Of a stretch of DNA of 64,000 nucleotides, positions 1 through 12,009 are shown piece by piece. The notes under the pieces were generated by a model. The model was not told where the DNA came from, searched no databases, and worked only from the letters and a program-made list of their open reading frames with translations. Position numbers and translations under genes: made by a program. This DNA comes from Agrocybe praecox (lineage: Eukaryota > Basidiomycota > Agaricomycetes > Agaricales > Agrocybaceae), in NCBI GenBank assembly GCA_964017145.1, contig OZ024848.1:1004501-1068500 (forward strand). The letters run 5' to 3'. Numbering within the stretch: the first letter of the stretch is position 1; each line of letters starts with the position of its first letter.

Positions 1-1158
1 AGGGCCATAGAAATTGGCCATCTTCGGTGGTTCGAGTTCCGCCAACAGATTTATGGCTTCGTCGTTGAGCCCAGGGCAATTTCGGAAGTCAAGACCGATC
101 CCATCCCAGTGGCTGACGAAAGCCGTGATGTCTTCCTCTTGAGCGACGTTCATGAGAGTCATTTTCCATGCAGCCAAGTATTGCACTTCACCCAGTTCGC
201 ACCGATCCAGTATGAGACTACTGACCTCGATTTTATTGTCGTGGTTGGCAAAAAAGGCCGGGATAAAGTCTCTTGAGAGGCCGATAAAGTGAAAATTTTG
301 TATGAAAATAGTAATCAGATTGCAACCAAAACACGATGTCGAATCCAGGTCGACATTGATAAGCTTGAGGGTCCTTAGGTGTTCTAGCTTTGAAAGCGCG
401 AAAAGAAAATCACGCAAATCGAAATTCGAGTTTGGTCGCATATCTGAACTGGTCAGATTGTAGATCGTCAACTGTTTTCGATAAAGCCCGCGAAGGCTTT
501 CATCCCATCCTGGGATACGCGTAGCTTCCATGAAAATGTGACCGTCGAGGTCTAAGTATTGAAGGTTGCGACATGTGAATATTCCAGGTTTTGTACGGGG
601 AATTGGATTGGGATTGACGCTAGATATCTGTGTGCTGTCGTTGGCTATGGTACCAGGGTACAGACTCTTCATTTTCAAAGTACGCAACTCCTTCGCGTTC
701 CCTCGGAAATCCTTTATTCGAGGGAGAGAAGAGCTGTATAGCAAGTCAAATACCACCACCCTGCACCGTGGAATATGAGGTAAGAGCACCTCCATCAGGT
801 CCTGAACCAACGGTTTCTCCCATTCGTCCAGGGAGTACTCGTAGCTCTCCCGTACGACATAGAACGCGATCGAATATCCTTTGGATATTTTGAGTTGATC
901 CCGAAGTTCTTTCATAGAAATAGGTTTGTCTATCTTGAGTACGATGCGCGTCGAAAGACCAGGAATGGAATATACAAGTTTTTTCCATGCTTTACAGACC
1001 CCCGCGATGCAGTATGGAAAGAGCGTTGGATCTGTAAGCTGCTCGGGCGAGTCAAGCTCGACGTCCATCGAAGCCAGGTGAACTTCTTCGAAAATAATGG
1101 CCAGTATTGCTTTTGGAAGCGACATGATTGTCTTCGGGATGGCAGGTAGAACACCCAT
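1..1158 (-). CDS. F-box domain protein (C-terminus beyond window)
   Basis: The frame is open from the ATG at 1158 down to base 1 with no stop and no obvious intron, giving 386 residues of an incomplete protein. Residues 13-25 (SLPKAILAIIFEE) match the start of a fungal F-box, which typically reads LPxEIL.xIF. About 40 residues later comes a CKAWKKLVYSIPGL stretch typical of the F-box end. After that the protein has irregular leucine-rich segments (LQYLDLDG, LEHLRTLKLINVDL, EVSSLILDRCELG), as in basidiomycete F-box/LRR-like proteins. F-box proteins of this kind recruit substrates to SCF ubiquitin ligases; the substrate is unknown here. The start was chosen because the upstream frame has a stop six codons before this ATG; an alternative ATG lies at 1125. 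Agaricomycetes carry large numbers of such genes, so no specific role can be inferred. Confidence 0.8.
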   Translation of the reverse strand, partial: MGVLPAIPKTIMSLPKAILAIIFEEVHLASMDVELDSPEQLTDPTLFPYCIAGVCKAWKKLVYSIPGLSTRIVLKIDKPISMKELRDQLKISKGYSIAFYVVRESYEYSLDEWEKPLVQDLMEVLLPHIPRCRVVVFDLLYSSSLPRIKDFRGNAKELRTLKMKSLYPGTIANDSTQISSVNPNPIPRTKPGIFTCRNLQYLDLDGHIFMEATRIPGWDESLRGLYRKQLTIYNLTSSDMRPNSNFDLRDFLFALSKLEHLRTLKLINVDLDSTSCFGCNLITIFIQNFHFIGLSRDFIPAFFANHDNKIEVSSLILDRCELGEVQYLAAWKMTLMNVAQEEDITAFVSHWDGIGLDFRNCPGLNDEAINLLAELEPPKMANFYGP

Positions 1159-1452
1159 TTCCTTGTAGACTGTTGTTGGATTTCAGCAAGGAAGTTTGGC
1201 TTCAAGATAAGTAAGTACAAGGTTGATGGACCATATAGTAGTGTCAATGTCATGACTGTGGGAGGTTGTTCGCGTGTCGCGCGTTCACGGTCACCTGGTA
1301 ATTATGCTAAGTTGATACCGTCAATCTATTCTAATTCTTAAGAAGTACATCACACAGAAAGAGCGCTGACAACTAGTTTGCAGCGATATCTTTGACAATG
1401 CGTATCATATTCCCTTTTCAACAATATTTAAATAACAAAAAAGCATCCACAT

Positions 1453-3135
1453 CTAATACAACACCACCATTTCCGCGGTGACAACAGCCAGACCCACTCC
1501 AGTCATCAATAGCAATGGCAACATATTCCAGAATGCAAACGTTGTCTGCTTCATCGAGATGCCTTTTGATCCCAAGATCGAATCCCACAACAGACCGGCG
1601 AGACTGGCAGAGAAAGTAAAGCTAACTGCTCCAATATTGCTCGCCACTGCCAAGGCAATAGCTGCGGCTCGCAAACTACTCTCGGGAAAGTCTGGCGCAG
1701 CGTGCACAACCTTCGTCAGCAAAATCGTGGCGCCGATATTCGTGCCCGCGATATTACATAGGATAACTCCTAGGACACCGACTAGCCATATACTGGGAAT
1801 CATCTGCCGGCCAGAGGCTATCGCAAGCCATCTTCCAAAGACGTCTATCCAGCCCTGATGAGATAACGCTTCGATGAGAATGAATTGCGAGAACGCAAAG
1901 GGTATAAGGCCGAAGGGTAGTCGAGGGAGAGCAGTGAAGAATGTCGGGAAGTGAGCAGCGAGGGTTTTATATTTCTCGTCTATCCGCGCGCGTTGCTTGA
2001 GGAATAATCGGGGCTCCTCCTTGGAGGCCATAGGATCATTTTTCGTAAGGGTCGAGTCGGGACTGATTTTCTTTTCATCGGTAGTATAACCATTTGTGAT
2101 TGTATGGCTTTCGTCCAGGACATTAGTCTTCGTCGCTGCGCGCTTCAATGCTTGTACCATGGCATCTTCCTCTTGGGCTTTTGGAATCAGGCCATGAGTA
2201 AAGCGGTAATGATCCCAGCACAAGTCAAAGATAAACTTTGCGCCTGCAAATGGTAGCGTGACTTTCCAAACATCGACATGCAAGAAACTCAGCACAATGA
2301 CGATGATGAGACATGTCAACAACAAAATGCTTCCAAAACATGCGCTGACAGGATCCCGAAGGACTTCTCGGACATTCAATTTCTCCAGGTCCAATAACTT
2401 GTGGGGGACATGGTTTGGGGATCGGAACTGGAATGCGAGACCTGCGTAACATGCGACACTGCATGCCAAAAATGGGAGGATAGTGTAAGCAGTAAACGCG
2501 GCATTGTTGATTCGGAAGCCCTCGCAAATAACGACGTTAGTGGGGTTTCCCACAAACAGAACCATGCTTGCGGTGTTAGCTGCTGCGAATTCTGAAATTA
2601 ACCATGCAACTGGGTCGAGTTTTGTTGCCGCAGTGTAATACACAAGGAAAGCTGTCCCTGAAAGAATAACGGGGTCGTTTCCAACCACCATGCTGATGAG
2701 CGTCAACAGGATGTAGAAGTAAAAGTAAAGTTTTCGGCCATTGTCCCCTCCTTTATTGCTAACCCAGAACGCAGCAGCTTGAAGGATCCCGGTAACATCA
2801 AGAGTGATGGCCATGTACGCAAGTGAGATGAATAGAATTAGAATGTTGTAGGGCTTGATGTCGTCTGAGTAACCAGATGAGTCTCAAGTTAACTCTTGAA
2901 AGAAATATCTCATACCTGTACCGACGATGCCGTTGCGAATTTGCGTCGGACCTAAGCATTGAGCGGCCCACAGAATGGCAATTGTGATGATCGGGGCAGA
3001 CATTAGTCCTATGGTGATACGTGTCCGTCCAATGACAGGGAATGGGACATGGAAAGAGGCTGGATGTATCACGAAGATCGTAGATAGAAAGAAAAATATT
3101 AGGGTGACGATAGAGAATCTGTCAATGTCCGACAT
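1453..3135 (-). CDS. CitMHS/ArsB-type anion transporter
   Basis: Two exons (3135-2916 and 2864-1453) are joined by a 51-nt GT-AG intron, giving 543 residues in frame. The protein is a polytopic membrane protein with many hydrophobic helices. It has signature stretches of the citrate/arsenite (PF03600, ion transporter superfamily) fold: GNDPVILSGTAFLVYYT, FAAANTASMVLFVGNPTNVV and IAGTNIGATILLTKV. The paired GNPTN and GTNIGATI motifs are the inverted-repeat substrate loops of this superfamily. A charged cytosolic loop at about residues 255-320 separates the two halves. Known relatives are arsenical pump membrane proteins and divalent-anion/sodium symporters, so export of arsenite or transport of a carboxylate are the plausible roles; the sequence does not decide between them. 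No arsenic-resistance neighbours are visible. The start is the first ATG of the open frame and leads directly into a membrane helix. Confidence 0.85.
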
Positions 3136-5269
3136 GGTGGAATTTTAGAATGAGATATGAGTGTATGGGGTAGTGCAAGCCGTATAGTTTCGATCTTGGG
3201 CAATGCGCCAGGAGGGTGATTTAGAGAATAGCTGAAGGTGATATTCAACATGCAAATAACGAGGTTTTCAGCTTTAAATGTTTTCTGGACCTATGTGGGC
3301 ACCCGATGACAATGGAAGAAGTACTATAAGTTGTTGTTCTGGTGCAAGTATAATAATCCATAAGTGGATAAGGCATTGTTGTTTTATGGTGAGAAAGAAA
3401 AAGAAAAGCCCACCTTGTATAGTTGTATGCAGTGCAGAATTCCTTATAACGTCTTCCCCATCCTTGAAGAGCTGTGAAGTTGGTAGCTACAAGTCAAGAT
3501 GTGGAGGTCTCACATAGCGGCCAACAACATCATGGCTGTGACGTATGTGGGAAAAACCGTTTTATGTGGATTTGTCATATTTTTACCCAGGAACGCTTCG
3601 CTGCGTTCACACAACCGATTCAAAGTCCTTCTCTCCAGCCGCAACGCCCATGTCCTCACTGGTACTCTCACAAAGTTTAAGCCCCCTCCAGTGTCGCCAC
3701 AGTGTCACTTATTATCTCTGTGATAAATGTCCAATCGAAAATCTATCGGTCAAAGGAAATATTTCGACTTTCTTGCGACTTTCCCTAGAGCAGACTTCGC
3801 TTGACCGACATTGGGATTGTGTTTGATAAGGCGGTACTACAGTCACTAAAGCCTTTTAGAACACTTCAGACACCTGTAAAAATCCAACAAATACTAGTAT
3901 TAAAGCTCTCCAGGCCTTTCTTATCGGATGGTATCGCCTTGTAATTCATGCTTCCGAATAACCGCTTCACTGGTCAAAATGGATTACGCCCATTGAAATT
4001 AATTCCCACTGACGCCGTGGCCATAGAAGATTTTTCATTATTACTGCGAGTGCCTAGCCAACTATATCTTGTGTCCAGAAAAAATAAATCCAATCTTTAA
4101 ACTGGATAGCTAAAACTTGATCTTGGTCTTTTCTCCTATCTGGGCCGTTCTCAGTAAAATTGCCAGCAAAAACTTGGTAACTGATTGTCGCTCACACGCA
4201 TTGCTAGATGTCATCGGAACTTATCTAAATATTTTAAGCATAGAGCGCCCCGGTAATCACTAACACTCCGGGGTACATCGGTCTAATTTTAGCACCCAAA
4301 TATACATGCATGCATGCTATACTTATACACTGCCCACCACACATCGCATTATTTTATTTTATTGATGGCATAATACTTATATCTGATAACGATGCATATA
4401 CTACTGGCGTCAGACAGGCGCTTGTGTCTGCAAACCCATCCGCATAATATGAAACGCGAATACGAGGAAAACCTGAAACTCGCGTTAGATCCCCACTAGT
4501 AGACTTTGAAATGGTCGATCGTGAGTACAGCGATATCTATGTTATGAACGACTTGTAAAATGACCTAAACGACGTCGTTATGAAGGACTTACTCTCCTAC
4601 AGAAGGTCATACCTATATCATACTGTGTGATCATCGACGATTCTTGACTTACTTGCGATTTTTCCTGGGGCCGAGCAGCCATATTGTGATTCTCAATGAG
4701 AACATAATTTCGGACCAATATCACCCACAGGGATACATTCATTTTACTGGTAGATGTTCACCCGAATTCAAGATGCCTATCTTCGATGATGTCAACAACA
4801 GCCTCAATATACAGCCTACTGTATTCGGAGTATCTCCTGTCTGTACATCCTGCTCCCCTAGTTGCTCTGTAATCCCGTCTTTTTTCTATATTATTTCAAC
4901 CTTATTGACTTTGGTGGTCATGGGGAAGAAACTGGTTGCGAATGTCAGGTTGTCTTCCCTTTATCTTCCAACCACCATCACTGTATAGATCCCCATCCTG
5001 AGATACAAGTCACTGCCGTGCTCAGTGCTATCAATGGTTGGACGTTTGGGGGTGAAATTCTACTTTATATGGTGCGTGTAATGGCATGAAACCCTTTGTA
5101 TCCACCACGTTACTTCTAATCTTTTATCTTGGATCTTCGAGTCCGGACCATTAATCTCAAAAAGTGAAAATATTGGAGCGTGCTGCACGCGTGCTGAGCC
5201 ACGGCATTTATGGCAGAGCAAATATAACGCGCTACACTGTTATGCTTTGAATGTTTTCAAGATCATAAT
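3136..5269. other. Gene-free interval
   Basis: No open frame with recognisable protein features was found on either strand. The short frames present have no intron-compatible continuation and biased, non-protein-like composition. The interval is AT-rich in places and includes a short CATG run near 4305-4315. The 3' part (from about 5270) belongs to the duplicated unit described separately. Confidence 0.5.
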
Positions 5270-5961
5270 GGCACATATTTTTTGCGTTGTGCTGCTACAA
5301 ACGCAGTCCTTGCTGAGGCCTGAGGGCGCTTACCTTATCATTCTGCCGGACACAGTGGGTCTATCATGGAGTCCTTCAATATATGAAGTGCATGAACTTC
5401 GCCTCAGTGAGTTCTTTGATGATTCTTTGACCTTTACGTAGTTTTACATACAAATATTCCTCCCTTTTCAGTCTCGAAGTCAAATAGGCCCCACTCTATC
5501 TTGGCAACAGCTCCGTGTGAATATTGACGGAAAATAGCGCACGGCATTTACCTGCCGATCGAATGCCGTGCCAATCTCAAAGAGTTTCTAACTTTGCACT
5601 CGAGTTTACATGGGTGGCAAAGTGCCTTGGGTTAGGCCCCCAGTGTTTCAACCTCGCTCATTCACACGGAAAATAGCCATCCCCGCGAACAAGGCTCATG
5701 TTACGGGGAGACTCCCACCAGCTAACTCTCCACGAATCAAAACACATGTCCAAGGTGAGGCTTTTGACGATCAATTTGTGCCACTTGCATTCGGACAATA
5801 CATTCTGACAATTTAAATCAAGGGTATGCGTGATATAGATGCTGCGTGCAGTACTGTGCGCCCTGTACTGGTGTGCTTTTCATCGAGTATTTAACAACAC
5901 AACGTTGTTTCGAACATCCACCCTCCCAAACCTCTTTTTTTCTCCCCGAGTCGTGTAACAA

Positions 5962-8436
5962 ATGACATCCACTACTAGCCGACAGACGCTTGTTGATGTA
6001 TGCCGACAAAGAGTCGCGGAACCCAAAGGATACGACGACTATTTACCGGACAAGGCAACCGCTAAGACGACCCAGCATGAGATACCACTTCCTTCACATC
6101 GACACGCGACTCCTTCTGCCCCATGGCCTTGGATAGACATAGGAGATGGTACGACCATATCCACCCCACACTTCCTTCTATATTTCTTACAAACTGACGC
6201 TCAGAGGTCGATAAAGTTCAACTGGAAAAGGACGAAGACCCTGTTCCCGAAGAGTGTCTATATGGCCCGCAGAATTTATGGAAAGGGTATCCTCAGTCAC
6301 TTTACCCGAACTGGACCGCGAAGCAGGTGGAGAAGAGCGGGATCTGTGCAGCTATCAGCAAATATCGAAAATCCGTCATTTATCAAGTCGATGTAGCTGA
6401 CAATGGTCACTTTAAATTGCCGCCGGTCAAAGAGATACGGACGGATTCGAATAACCTGGAGGAGCTCAGGGAGTCTATTTGGAATCTCAATGTGAGTATA
6501 AAGATACAAGAACATTGCTGGCGCGTTAAATAATATTTCCGATATTCTATCTAGATTAACGATACAAATCGAGTCAGGGTTTTATTCATCGAAAACATGT
6601 CCGGCCCAGTCCTGCAAATGTTAGGGACAAGGTTAGATACACATAGTCATGAATCTGACGTCCTGGACTAAACATATCGCGCTGTCTGACATGACTTTAG
6701 GTACAACATCGAACCGTTTTTCTTTTCGTCTTCCTTGAAATGGATTCCTTCGCGATATCAGGAGAGCCTTGAACCCGGTGAAGGGGATCGTAAGCATCAT
6801 CAGATCATGATTGTGTAGCACATTCTGACCTGGCATTACAATCAAAGATATTACTCTTTGTATGACTTTCCTACGGTCGATACCCGAACGCGAGGGAATG
6901 GAGGGAGTTACGTCTCCCCCTCGTTCCACTATCACATCACGTAGTTCGACTCTCTTTTCTGATAAAGTTTCTACCTTGCAAGGTGGTATGTGATTTGGCA
7001 ATGTGGTCAGGCTTATAGGTTAATGAATTTCGTGTTCTTTCTTTCTAGATCGTCCGAACATCGATACTCAAGGGCCTCTTCACCTGCAGTCGAGTGAGTT
7101 CAATTCGTTCTCGGAGAATACCCCTAGCACTAAACCTATCACGTTATGTCGGTCCAGGTGGACGCATATTGGTTCCGGACCTTATGTCCGTTCATCTAAT
7201 TCGTAGGAAGCAGAAGAGTGTTATTATCTCATATCACCCGGATGCAAATGGACGGACGACATGCGCTAAATATTTGCATGAGAGAATACGATTTGCAGGT
7301 GCAGTGTTTGATCTTGTCATTTCTATAAAATGGCTCTAACTACTGTGATAGGACAAAGCGTCTACTGGCAAAATATCTTCCAGAAGTATAAAGACCCCAC
7401 CTTTGTTTTGCTGGCTTTTATTTGGCATACCTTGTATGCTTGGGACGAAGCACTCGAGCACTTATATGCTCACATTTGCAACATTGTACGTGTTTTCGGA
7501 AAATGAGCAGCCATTACTATCTCATAATATACGCAGGAAGGAGAGACGATATCAACCCGAGAATTAGCGCTCACAGAAGAACTTCACAGTATTCGCGCAC
7601 ACCTCTATCACTACTCGTCTCTTCTAAATGACGTCCGCAAATCAATCAATTTTTTGAAAAGCACGAAAACACCTATCAATTACTCTCCGAATGGCAGCAG
7701 TGTTTTGGACCGGGAATGTGACAACTTACTGGCGGAGATTGATCGCCTCGAGACTGGGCGCCAAATGCAAGATCAGAGATTAAAAAACGTCATGAACCTC
7801 GTAAGGAATGAAGCGATGTATAAAAATGAGTACCTCACTCAAACGATTTTTTCTAGGTTTTCAGTAGTGTCAATATCCTAGACAGCAAGGCTATGCACGA
7901 GTTGACGAAGCTTACTGCAAGGGACAGTGCAGGTACGTTCAATCGAATCCTCTAAGTATTTATGAGAATATTCAAAAAGCTCAATTTCTGTAGCTGTGAG
8001 TTTTATTTATTGCTAATAACATAACTATCCTGACGACGGTCCTGACAACTCATCAGATGAAACAAATTGCCTACTTGTCAATGTTCTTCCTTCCGGCGTC
8101 TTTCATCGCGGTAATCATTTTACCCCTTCAATCTGATGGGGCGCTTATTTATAATGTTGAAAGGCTATCTTTGGCATGAACGTCAAAGAAATCACCCCCG
8201 GGACAAACGGGACACTTATCCATTACGTCGGGGCTGCTTTGCCATTTACCCTTGTGACTATATGGATCATCATCGCGTTCCAAAGCAAGTACATTTTCAA
8301 TGACGATTGTTCTATTTGGAAGCGTCTTGGGTGGCCCTATCTCCTTATTGCTCATGCGTATAGAGTGGGGAAGCGAAGGAGACTCTCGAAAGGAGGGAAG
8401 GATAACGAAATGAAAGACGGGTTTGGCATGGTGTAA
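5962..8436 (+). CDS. CorA-like transporter, copy A
   Basis: Thirteen exons: 5962-6148, 6205-6491, 6555-6631, 6701-6789, 6848-6985, 7049-7093, 7158-7298, 7352-7485, 7537-7800, 7857-7932, 7994-7995, 8057-8110, 8164-8436. They sum to 1,767 nt (588 aa) in frame. The C-terminus is a CorA pore: first helix MKQIAYLSMFFLPASFIA at about 481-498, GMN at 502-504, then a second helix PFTLVTIWIIIAFQ. GMN is the Mg2+ selectivity signature of CorA/Mrs2/Alr1, so divalent-cation transport is the expected role; the membrane is unknown. The N-terminal region carries HRHATPSAPWPW, YPQSLYPNW, SGPVLQMLG and YNIEPFF. Unlike its paralogs, A lacks the CxHxxCxxCW cysteine cluster (here EECLYGPQNLWKGYPQ). The exon at 7994-7995 is only two bases (CT) and is needed to enter the pore in frame. 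The start is the first ATG giving this N-terminus. Confidence 0.85.
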
Positions 8437-8745
8437 ATTGTCGTGGCGTTATTTAAATTCTATAGTATTATGTACATTAGTCGTTTAGCTCATTAAAATT
8501 TGGTGCACCCTTTGTCAGGAGGCTGTATCCGTTGGCGCGAAGTTGACGCTTGGTTGACGCCCACCCACCCAATTCTGTTACTTTGGGGAAAGTTTTTGTG
8601 ACATGACGTGGGAAGAAACGTGGACACTGTGTCACATGTATAAGGACTCTTATTGAGGGACCCTGATCTTTACTCTACTTTATCCTGTCATTCATTCTGA
8701 TTCCTGAAGGGTTGCCGTACTATTATAAGATGGCACTGTGTTTCC

Positions 8746-8753
8746 TATATAAA
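8746..8753 (+). promoter_or_regulatory. TATA box of copy B
   Basis: A TATATAAA lies 65 bases before the ATG of gene B. The same element, with the same flanks, is found 69 bases before the ATG of gene D, so it is conserved in the duplicate. Confidence 0.6.
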
Positions 8754-8810
8754 CAGTTGCGTCTTGGGGACTCCTCTTCAACTTCTTAGTACTGGGCATT
8801 GTGCTGCGAA

Positions 8811-11202
8811 ATGACATCGCGCGATTCGATTGCTCTTCAGGATGCCAAGCGGATTGGCGCTCCTTCTCATCGACATGCTGCTCCGTCGGCGCCGTGGCCG
8901 TGGATAGACACAAATGACCGTTTGTTGCTTTGCTACTGCTAAGAATCAACTACAATCTGACACTCAATGAACAAATAATCTAGGCGTTAACCAGGAACAA
9001 CTATTATCCGAACTCCCTCCAGTTCCTCGACCTTGCAATCACGAGGATTGCGTCGATTGCTGGACCGAGTATCCTCAATCTCTCTATCCCAATTGGACTC
9101 CGGAGCAAGTCAAGAAGAGTAAGATCCGCGAAGCTATCCGAAACCGTTGCCCGTGCCGCATTTACCTACTCGATGTTAACGGGAAGGGATTATTCGAATT
9201 TCATAAGCCTGAGGATAACACTATAGAATCTAACGACAATAACCCTGAAGAAACTTGGAAAGCGCTGCTGGACATGAAGGTTAGTATTTATGGACCGGGC
9301 AATGGTTGCAATTTGACCCTTCGCATCATTCTACACTGTACACGATGCTTATAGCTCGATCAGGTGCCCGATGGCAATCGTTTAAGGGCCTTATTTGTTG
9401 AAAATCTGTCAGGACCCATGTTACAAATGCTAGGTGCCAGGTAAGCTTTAGGGAACGCAACTTTCAATGTGAAATTGAAATGGGTTGACATTTCTAGATA
9501 CAACATCGAACCGTTCTTCTTTTCGTCGTCTTTGAACTGGATTCCTTCACGATACCAAGAAGGGGCCAACCAAAATGGTGATCGTGAGTAATACTTTACT
9601 TTTATGTTGCAAACACTTGAAAACGTTGTAATCGACATTGGACAGACATAACCATATGCTTGCCTTTCTTGCGTTCCGTTCGTACCCACAACGCGGAGGA
9701 ATTACCCGGGAGTTTGACCCCCTCTGACACCAATGGAAATTCATTAATCACTCCATATGCCTTTAAGGACCATACGTCCACTCGCAGTAAGTTGTGTTTC
9801 CTCGTATATTCTGCGATGGTCACTCTTTACCTTGCCCTGTTTCTTTTCAGGTATCAAAATTGATACTCAAGGACCTTTGCAGCTCGGTGAGTCTGGTTAT
9901 TTGCGTATTTCTTTATACGAATTGACAGATTTATAGGGGTCCGGTCTTTAATCCCTGATCTTTTATCCATACATCTCATTCGTCAGACCCACGGCAGCAT
10001 CATCATATCATATCACGCCAATGGGAAAACGACATCAGCCTCGTATTTGCATGAACGGATCGGTTTTGCAGGTACTTATGGGCCAAAATTATGGTGGAGA
10101 ATCACTGATTGTCCTTCAACGAACGAATAGGGAAAAGCGTTTATTGGCAGAATATCTTTCAGAAGTCTGAAGACCCTACTTTTGTTTTGTTAACCTTCAT
10201 TTGGCATACATTGTATGCATGGGATGAGGCGTTTGAACATCTGTATGAACACATGTGCACCCTTGTACGCCTTCGATTCTTCTATAAGAACGAATTTGCT
10301 GACAACGAAGAACAGGAAGAAAAAGCTATAAATACCCAAGAGATGCCGCTGACCCAGGAACTCCACCGCATTCGCGCCCATCTTTATTATTACTCGTCTC
10401 TACTTAGCGATCTTACCAAGTCGATCGAGTTCATACGCAAGGTGAAGAATCCCGCGCTGCCTAGTACTCCAGAGAGCGACTTGATCTTGGAACGAGAATG
10501 TTCGAACCTACTAGCTGAGACTCAGCGTCTCGAGATGGGAAGAAAAATGCAGGATTACAGACTAAAAAATGTAATGAATCTGGTAAGTCCATTACAGTGT
10601 CATATATTCTCTTCAAATAAAAAAAAGATTTAATAATATCTTTCTTTAATTACCAGGTGTTTAGTAGCGTCAATATCAGAGACAGCAGATCAATGCACGA
10701 AATAACTACCTTGGCGGCTCGAGACAGTGCTGGTGTGTTCATTATTCTACCATTAATCCTCTCAAATGTCTAAACATGTCTACTTTAGCTGTATGTCATT
10801 GTAGAACGTTTTAACCCAGATTTGACTTACGAGATTTACGGTGACAGATGAAGCAAATTGCGTATTTGACGATGATATTCCTTCCTGCCTCTTTTATGGC
10901 GGTAAAGAATTATCTCCTCCACTTTATTCCCTAATCTAACGAAGTTATCGATCTAGGCCATCTTCGGAATGAATGTCAAGGAGATTGTACCCGCATCGTA
11001 CGGTACAATTCCTCATTATTTCGCAGTCGCGTTTCCGTTTACTATCCTTACTGTTTGGATCATCATCGCATTCCAAAGCGAATACCTGTTTCCGCACTTG
11101 TCATTCTGGAGACGGCTCGCCTGGCCTTACCTTCTTTTGCCACGACTATTCGAGAAGAGCCGACCTCTTTCTGATGAACAACAACTCCATAGATTGGTTT
11201 AG
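8811..11202 (+). CDS. CorA-like transporter, copy B
   Basis: Thirteen exons: 8811-8919, 8984-9279, 9364-9440, 9498-9583, 9646-9786, 9851-9886, 9937-10071, 10131-10264, 10316-10582, 10657-10732, 10789-10790, 10848-10901, 10957-11202. They sum to 1,659 nt (552 aa) in frame. N-terminal blocks are HRHAAPSAPWPW, a putative metal site CNHEDCVDCW, YPQSLYPNW, and YNIEPFF. A long helical region (WDEAFEHLYEH, then an ERECSNLLAETQRLE heptad-like helix) leads to the pore. The pore consists of MKQIAYLTMIFLPASFMA, GMN at 475-477 and PFTILTVWIIIAFQ. The two-base exon CT is at 10789-10790. The intron 10265-10315 is 51 nt with no in-frame stop, so its retention would insert 17 residues. Exon 7 lacks 9 bp present in D (GKDFPTTS becomes GKTTS). 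The exon 3 acceptor could alternatively lie 9 nt upstream. Near-duplicate of D. Confidence 0.85.
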
Positions 11203-11488
11203 GTTTAGGTTCACTCGCAATTATAGAGTCGACTTTCACTTCTCAAGCTTCCACCTCGTGCGTTTGTTCTAGATTTAGAGTGATTCTCCTGATATGTATG
11301 TTACATATGCTAACTTAAAGTGAAAGAATTGATGCTTGCCTTCTCCGTTCCACTACGGCCAAACTTTGGCACACAGTTTTCGTGTTGTGTTGTTACAAGC
11401 GCGGTCCCTGCGAGGCCTGAGGCCGAGGGCGCTTACCATATAATTCTCCCAGACACGGGTCTATCACGAGTCCTTTAATATATGAATC

Positions 11489-11854
11489 ATGCAGGAACTT
11501 CGCCTCAGTGAGTTCTTTGATGATTCATTGACCTTTCCGTTGTTGGCTATTCATGAGTTTACATATAAATATTTCTCCCTTTTCGGTCTCGAAGTCAGGC
11601 AGGCCTCCCTCTCTGTCTTGACAACAGCTCCGTGTGAATATCGACGGAAAATAGCTCACGACATTTACCTGCCGATCGAATGCCGTGCTCATCTAAAAGA
11701 GTTTCTTACTTTGCCACTCGAGTTTACATGGATGGCAAAGTGCCTCGGCTTAGGCTCCCAGTTTTTCAACTGCACTAATTCACACGGAAAAGGACCACTA
11801 CCGCGAACAAGGCTTATGTCTATGAGGAGCATCCCAACAACGAACTCTCCATAG
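11489..11854 (+). other. Open frame in duplicated upstream sequence, coding status unclear
   Basis: A 121-residue open frame starts MQELRLSEFFDDSLTF and continues through KYFSLFGLEVRQASLSVL and RKIAHDIYLPIECR. The homologous sequence in unit 1 (from about 5391) keeps HELRLSEFFDDSLTF but then meets a stop after an internal deletion. No domain is recognised. It may be a decayed exon of an older gene carried along with the duplicated unit, or chance. There is no evidence of a promoter or introns. Confidence 0.2.
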
Positions 11855-12009
11855 ATCGAAACACATGTTCCAAGACGGTGACGGTTTGGCGATCAGTCTA
11901 TGGTATTTGCATTCGAACAATACAATCTGACAAGTTGCACAAGCAGGGTATGCGTGATATAGATGCTGCGTGTATTACTATCGAGTATTTAGCAACCCAA
12001 CGTTGTTTC

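Larger units (their letters stand above)
5270..11360 (+). repeat. Tandem duplication unit 1 (CorA-like genes A + B)
   Basis: The segment begins with a TTTTTGCGTTGTGCTGCTAC-type sequence at about 5278 and ends just after gene B at CACTACGGCCAAACTTT (about 11360). The same order of upstream sequence, gene A type and gene B type recurs from about 11365 to 15945. Shared landmarks include GAGGCCTGAGG...GGGCGCTTACC (5316/11415), GAACTTCGCCTCAGTGAG (5395/11496), the exon text of A/C, and the whole of B/D. The arrangement is a head-to-tail segmental duplication of a two-gene unit. Confidence 0.85.

Noticed and set aside
559..1149. Several plus-strand open frames of 60-87 codons
   Set aside because: They lie opposite the continuous minus-strand F-box frame and have no protein-like motifs.
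7933..8056. Single intron without the CT exon in copy A
   Set aside because: Joining G directly to ATGAAAC shifts the frame, destroys the first pore helix and gives TGA at the GMN position.
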